Assembly: GCA_947253885.1 (NCBI GenBank) | Contig: CAMYAO010000008.1 | Coordinates: 1-64,000 of the forward strand | DNA: 64,000 nt | Source of the DNA: an uncultured Clostridium sp. | GTDB taxonomy: Bacteria > Bacillota > Clostridia > Lachnospirales > Lachnospiraceae | Direction: 5' to 3' | In this document: piece by piece, positions 60,575-64,000 of the stretch | Layout of the letters: every line of letters starts with the position of its first letter | Numbering within the stretch: position 1 is the stretch's first letter | Made by a program: the position numbers and the translations under genes | The notes under the pieces: model-generated | Database searches by the model: none | What the model saw: only the letters and a program-made list of their open reading frames with translations | What the model was told of the DNA's origin: nothing

Positions 60575-61906
60575 ATGAGCCGATATATTGAATCAGAAAC
60601 AATTGAATTAAAAGAAAAATACACAGATACGATTACAAAGGAAATAGTATCTTTCCTTAATAGTGCAGGAGGATCAATTATTGTCGGAGTAAAAGATGAT
60701 GGTGTTGTAGTTGGTGTTGATAAAGTTGATGAAATTCTTAGAAAAATATCTGATATTATAACAACTAAAATAGAACCGAACCCACAAGATGAAATCAGTT
60801 CAGAACTAAAATTTGATGAAGGAAAAACTCTAATAGTAATTCATATAAATAAAGGTCATCATTATATTTATTGTCAAAAGAAATATGGATTCTCTTCTAC
60901 TGGTTGCACAATACGAATCGGAACAACCTGTAAAGAGATGACACCGGAACAGATAAAAATTCGATACGAGAAAAAATTTATAGATAACGAGTATATGCTT
61001 AAGAAAAAATCAAATTCATCAGATTTATCGTTTAGGGAACTTAAGATATATTATTCAGAAAAAAATTATCATCTGGAAGATAAATCTTTTGAAACGAATT
61101 TAAATTTAAGGAATGAAGCCGGAGAATATAATTTATTGGCAGAACTATTATCTGATAAAAATAATATTCCATTTATTTTTGTGAAATTCCAAGGAAATAA
61201 CAAAGCTTCCATATCTGAAAGAAGCGATTATGGTTATGGATGCATATTAACGACTTATGTGAAAATAAAAAACAGATTGCAGGCTGAAAATATCTGTATT
61301 TCTGATACGACAGTAAGACCAAGAAAAGACACCTATTTATTTGATTTTGACTGTGTAAATGAGGCAATTTTAAATGCTTTAGTTCATAATGATTGGACAA
61401 TTACTGAGCCACAGATTTCAATGTTTAATGATAGGCTGGATATATTATCACATGGTGGACTTCCTAATGGAATGACAAAAGATCAATTTTTTGATGGAAT
61501 AAGTAAGCCAAGAAACGCAACCTTGATGAGGATATTTTTAAATATGGGACTAACTGAACACACCGGACATGGGATTCCAACCATTGTAGAAAAATATGGG
61601 AAAGATGTTTTTGAAATTGAAAATAACTATATTAGATGTACTATTCCTTTTGAGCAAAGAGTAATTGAACAAATGGACAATAAAAATGTCGGTTTGAATG
61701 TCGGTTTGAATGTCGGTTTGAATAAAACTGAGAAGAAAGTCATCGAGCTTCTAATAGAGGATCAAAGCCTTACATCAATTGAACTTTCAGAAAAAATAGG
61801 TGTAACAAAGAGAACTATCGAAAGAGCATTTAAATCTTTACAAGAAAAGAACGTGATAGAAAGAATTGGATCGAAGCGTGATGGAAATTGGATCGTAGTC
61901 AAGTAA
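60575..61906 (+). CDS. AlbA_2/Schlafen-domain ATP-binding regulator with C-terminal winged helix
   Basis: A 443-residue protein. An N-terminal AlbA_2 (Schlafen-like) domain covers about 1-125 (ESETIELKEKYTDTITKEIV, then FLNSAGGSIIVGVKDDG). A middle RecG-like C-terminal ATPase-type region (about 240-360) follows with EAILNALVHNDW, ISMFNDRLDILSHGGLPNG and HTGHGIPTIV. A hinge of three NVGL repeats (about 371-383) connects to a C-terminal winged helix (about 385-443). Such proteins are frequent in accessory regions and are treated as regulators; their ligand is not known. It lies in an AT-rich stretch and has GAGGAGG before its ATG. Confidence 0.82.
   Translation: MSRYIESETIELKEKYTDTITKEIVSFLNSAGGSIIVGVKDDGVVVGVDKVDEILRKISDIITTKIEPNPQDEISSELKFDEGKTLIVIHINKGHHYIYCQKKYGFSSTGCTIRIGTTCKEMTPEQIKIRYEKKFIDNEYMLKKKSNSSDLSFRELKIYYSEKNYHLEDKSFETNLNLRNEAGEYNLLAELLSDKNNIPFIFVKFQGNNKASISERSDYGYGCILTTYVKIKNRLQAENICISDTTVRPRKDTYLFDFDCVNEAILNALVHNDWTITEPQISMFNDRLDILSHGGLPNGMTKDQFFDGISKPRNATLMRIFLNMGLTEHTGHGIPTIVEKYGKDVFEIENNYIRCTIPFEQRVIEQMDNKNVGLNVGLNVGLNKTEKKVIELLIEDQSLTSIELSEKIGVTKRTIERAFKSLQEKNVIERIGSKRDGNWIVVK
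61687..61722 (+). repeat. Three 12-bp coding repeats TGTCGGTTTGAA
   Basis: Three exact tandem copies of TGTCGGTTTGAA encode the NVGLNVGLNVGLN hinge of the AlbA_2 protein. Exact identity at the DNA level is more than the protein repeat requires, and the unit also occurs in the gene's own promoter. Confidence 0.9.
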
Positions 61907-62504
61907 GAAAAATATATTTCAAAATTAAGGTTTATAGTTGTGCTTTGTTTCAATATATTGAATGATTTTATGATTGAGATAATATTGGCGAGCGCTATAT
62001 CTATTTGAATATCTAGATTTTTTGATTAATAAAAAAAAAAAAAATTCTTAATATAAGTTAAGAATTTAATTATGTATATATTACTTTTAATTAAATATAA
62101 AACACATATAAAATTATTTTTTAAGAGATATTTCTAAATATGTATAGAATTTATTATTAAAAAAAGTACTAATTAATATTAGATTAAAAATAAGACAATA
62201 AAGAATTAAATTGCTGAATTGGAATACGAGATTCCAGTTTGCAAGTTTTAATTCTAGTTCAGCATATCCCTTGCAAGAGTAAATTCCAGTAATTCAAGAT
62301 ATCTTGAAAATTTTGGAACTTAGTTTTGCAAAAGTTGGTCAAACTGGAATTTACTATTAGAAACAAGTTGTTTTTAGCTTCATATGCTGATATTCTTTTT
62401 TTGAGATTAAAATCTTCTGAAAAAAGGGTCACGTTAAGCGGAGGTCGAATTTTATATCTTTTTTCGCAAGTTTAAATTCCACCCCTCATCCGGTTCAATA
62501 TTTC
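61907..62504. other. AT-rich non-coding stretch with degenerate repeats
   Basis: No gene is supported over about 600 bases. The first half is very AT-rich (poly-A near 62029-62044). The second half has inverted repeats TTCCAGTTTG (62232-62241) with CAAACTGGAA (62340-62349), and GTAAATTCCAG (62280-62290) with CTGGAATTTAC (62344-62354). The motif GCAAGTTTNAATTC occurs at 62241 and again at 62466. It looks like the worn edge of mobile DNA. Confidence 0.5.
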
Positions 62505-62526
62505 TTCCGAATGGCGCTACATTATC

Positions 62527-63516
62527 TTATTTTTTCAGCAATAGAGGTGTTAGATTAATCTCATTAGCGGGAATGGATTCTATTCCTAATTTAGCAAGAA
62601 TATCCCCGCCATTAATGAAGCTGAACAACTGGTGTGCAGACTGGTTATTCAGCTTTTTTCTGTTGTATGAATTGATATGACTCATCATAAGAGTGATATC
62701 ATCCTGGTTCAGGTTATCGAAGGAAGTTTTCTTAGGTAAAACACGGCGAATCATTTCGTGAGTAACCTCACATCCGCCCTTTTGATCTGAACGCTGTGGA
62801 TCACAGTAAAAGATATGTGTTCTACGCTCATTATCCTTGTTGAATTCAATTGCCGGAGGATTTGTAAATTCGCTACCTCTGTCGGTTAAAATCACCTGGA
62901 AGAGTCTTGTAAACACTTCATGGCCCAACTGATCATATAACCAATCAAACACTTCAGTAACTGATTTGGTAGTATTGTTATCGCGAATAAAAGCAAGCAT
63001 CAAACTGCTATTTCTGAAATATATGGTAAGCAAGACTTTGCCGCCCTTACGACCTTCTACAGAATCCATCTCCACTACGGGAATATCCGGATTTGCAGCA
63101 AGATAAGTTTCGAAATCTTCGTAGGTACGTCCTACATGGCATTTCTTGTCTACTCGTATAGCCTTCTTGTGAGAACGTGTACGATAACGAACCTTTCTAG
63201 GAAGATCAACATTATCAACGGATAAGAGACCAGCGTCAATGTAGTTATAAATTGTTTTCTCATCCAACATGATATCATCTGCATTATTTACACATATCAT
63301 GTGAATAGACTGACCAAGCTTAATAAGCGGTAAAACAATAGCATCTACACGCTTTAATTCCTCAGGTGATATAGCTATTCCCTGACGACTCTCAGAACGT
63401 GTTGTTTCATAGTTTTTCTGCGCTGCTTTGGCAGAATAAATATATTTCTCTAACTTGCAGGATTGTCTCTGAAGGCATCCATTGCAGACGTAGTATATAC
63501 ATCAAAGAATTGCCAT
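62527..63516 (-). pseudogene. IS30-family transposase, N-terminally deleted
   Basis: About 330 codons in one frame match the IS30 group: VCNGC, SRQGIAISPEELKRVDAI, GQSIHMICVNNADD, and then the DDE catalytic core. The core shows VVEMDSVEG (first Asp), ILTDRGSEF (second Asp) and a CEVTHEMIR glutamate, ending with INLTPLLLKK. The N-terminal helix-turn-helix part is missing: the only in-frame ATG, at 63516, is followed after four codons by TGA. The catalytic residues remain, but without the DNA-binding end and with the stop it is a pseudogene. Confidence 0.8.
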
Positions 63517-63522
63517 AATAAA

Positions 63523-63555
63523 AAGCCTCCTGTGATTTAGTGTATATCACAGGAG
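63523..63555 (-). terminator. Hairpin with T tract ahead of the transposase
   Basis: CTCCTGTGAT (63527-63536) and ATCACAGGAG (63546-63555) form a perfect 10-bp stem. On the minus strand it is followed by GCTTTTT just before the transposase frame. It would stop outside transcripts from entering the transposase, a known protection in insertion sequences. Confidence 0.65.
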
Positions 63556-63622
63556 ACCCATTCGGAACCCTTCATCTGCTTTTTACAGAAAAACTTTCAT
63601 ACTCTCCGCTAATCATATATAT

Positions 63623-63796
63623 GTGAGGTTACAAGATAGTAACACTCCAAGAGATCAATCTGCGGATATGAATCATGTGGAGTATCTTTGGAAAAAACGA
63701 TTTGGATTATTTTCTACACCAATAGAGAGAATAGATTTGTATCTTCAACATCCAGAGAACTTGGTAAATAGTCTATCCATGGGACATTTGCATTAG
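63623..63796 (+). CDS. Unrecognised 57-residue frame, probable gene fragment
   Basis: A GTG-initiated frame with natural-looking composition (MNHVEYLWKKRFGLFSTPIE, then RIDLYLQHPENLVNSLSMGH) ends at TAG 63794. No ribosome binding site of quality precedes it and I recognise no family. It sits between the insertion sequence and a membrane-protein fragment, so it may be a remnant. Confidence 0.3.
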   Translation: MRLQDSNTPRDQSADMNHVEYLWKKRFGLFSTPIERIDLYLQHPENLVNSLSMGHLH

Positions 63797-63802
63797 CAGA
63801 TT

Positions 63803-64000
63803 TTTAGGGACAGTAATTCCTGTGATTTTATTCGGGACAGCTTCTTTTGTGGAAAGAGCATCAAAATGGAAAATGAGCGAAGCTCAAATAAATGAAGCAT
63901 TATCTTATTTCAAAGTTTCGTGGGCAGTAGGATTTGGCTTGATAACTTTTGTTCTTGCTTGCATAGGAGCATTTGTTGCAACAAGGATACTCAAAAAGCA
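63803..64000 (+). pseudogene. Partial membrane protein gene, 5' end missing
   Basis: One open frame runs to the window edge and encodes two hydrophobic segments around LGTVIPVILFGTASFVERAS and WAVGFGLITFVLACIGAFVA, followed by TRILKK. No start codon with a binding site is seen, and upstream the frame hits a stop near 63767. It may be the C-terminal part of an integral membrane protein cut by the rearrangement. The 3' end lies outside the window. Confidence 0.4.

Larger units (their letters stand above)
62505..63567 (-). mobile_element. Decayed IS30-like insertion sequence
   Basis: The transposase remnant is bracketed by TTCCGAATGG (62505-62514) and its reverse complement CCATTCGGAA (63558-63567), both reading inward, as expected for terminal inverted repeats. 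Only 10 bases match, so the exact ends are uncertain. The transposase is broken, so the element cannot move on its own. Confidence 0.6.

Noticed and set aside
61687..61722. A possible short CRISPR-like repeat array
   Set aside because: The 12-bp units are contiguous without spacers and lie in frame within a coding hinge.

Overview
The window looks like a chromosomal segment of an anaerobic, low-to-mid GC Gram-positive bacterium of the class Clostridia, most likely family Lachnospiraceae. The evidence is AGGAGG-type ribosome binding sites, DUF4317, HemZ, a FabK-type enoyl reductase, a rubrerythrin instead of visible catalase, and a divergent Treponema Tp47 homologue. Species cannot be named from the sequence alone. 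No rRNA, CRISPR array or complete prophage is visible.

Layout. 1-462: the end of a tRNA cluster (Val, Tyr, fMet, Phe, Lys) and its terminator. 776-3373: a Crp/Fnr regulator with a thioredoxin, a secreted peptidoglycan amidase and a peptidyl-prolyl isomerase. 3517-11095: a housekeeping run, rel - MBL hydrolase - hemZ - hisS - aspS. 11264-18350: a divergent locus with a secreted Tp47-like protein on one side. On the other side is a flavin electron-transfer operon: NusG_II protein, ApbE flavin transferase, a four-domain FMN-binding protein, a small FMN-binding protein and a NapH-like Fe-S membrane protein. Fur-like palindromes lie between the two sides. 18623-22239: LysR, DUF4317, PAP2 and SDR genes and the 3' stump of a regulator. 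22429-28452: ddl-murF, plsC, a coiled-coil NlpC/P60 hydrolase, an Rrf2 regulator and a methyltransferase. 28654-33873: a five-gene nickel/peptide-type ABC importer followed by a His-rich CsoR/RcnR-family sensor. 33940-45676: surE, amtB-glnK, minC, a CarD-like gene, a dead MATE gene, a class A penicillin-binding protein, aroA, an OhrR-like regulator, a rhodanese-TtcA fusion and a rubrerythrin. 45786-48815: an aminotransferase and glmS. 48917-58554: a complete type II fatty acid synthesis operon (acpP, accBCDA, fabH, K, D, G, F, Z) closed by a MarR gene. 58627-60171: guaA. 60172-64000: an AT-rich accessory tail with an AlbA_2 regulator, a decayed IS30-like element and gene fragments.

How the parts connect. 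Cell envelope synthesis dominates (ddl, murF, PBP1, aroA, glmS, plsC, fab/acc). The two secreted wall hydrolases, 24 kb apart, share a WalR-type box, which suggests common WalRK control. Redox and metal handling is the second theme: thioredoxin, flavin electron transfer, Fe-S and peroxide sensors, rubrerythrin and the metal-type importer. Nitrogen control is represented by amtB-glnK, whose leader carries a terminator overlapping an ANTAR-type antiterminator hairpin.

The most unusual items are the multi-flavinylated/Tp47 locus, the amtB leader, a 21-bp hairpin between acpP and accB, an AccD without its zinc ribbon, and a 17-bp sequence shared between the promoter and the coding repeats of the AlbA_2 gene. 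All functional statements come from reading motifs by eye; no database search was run.
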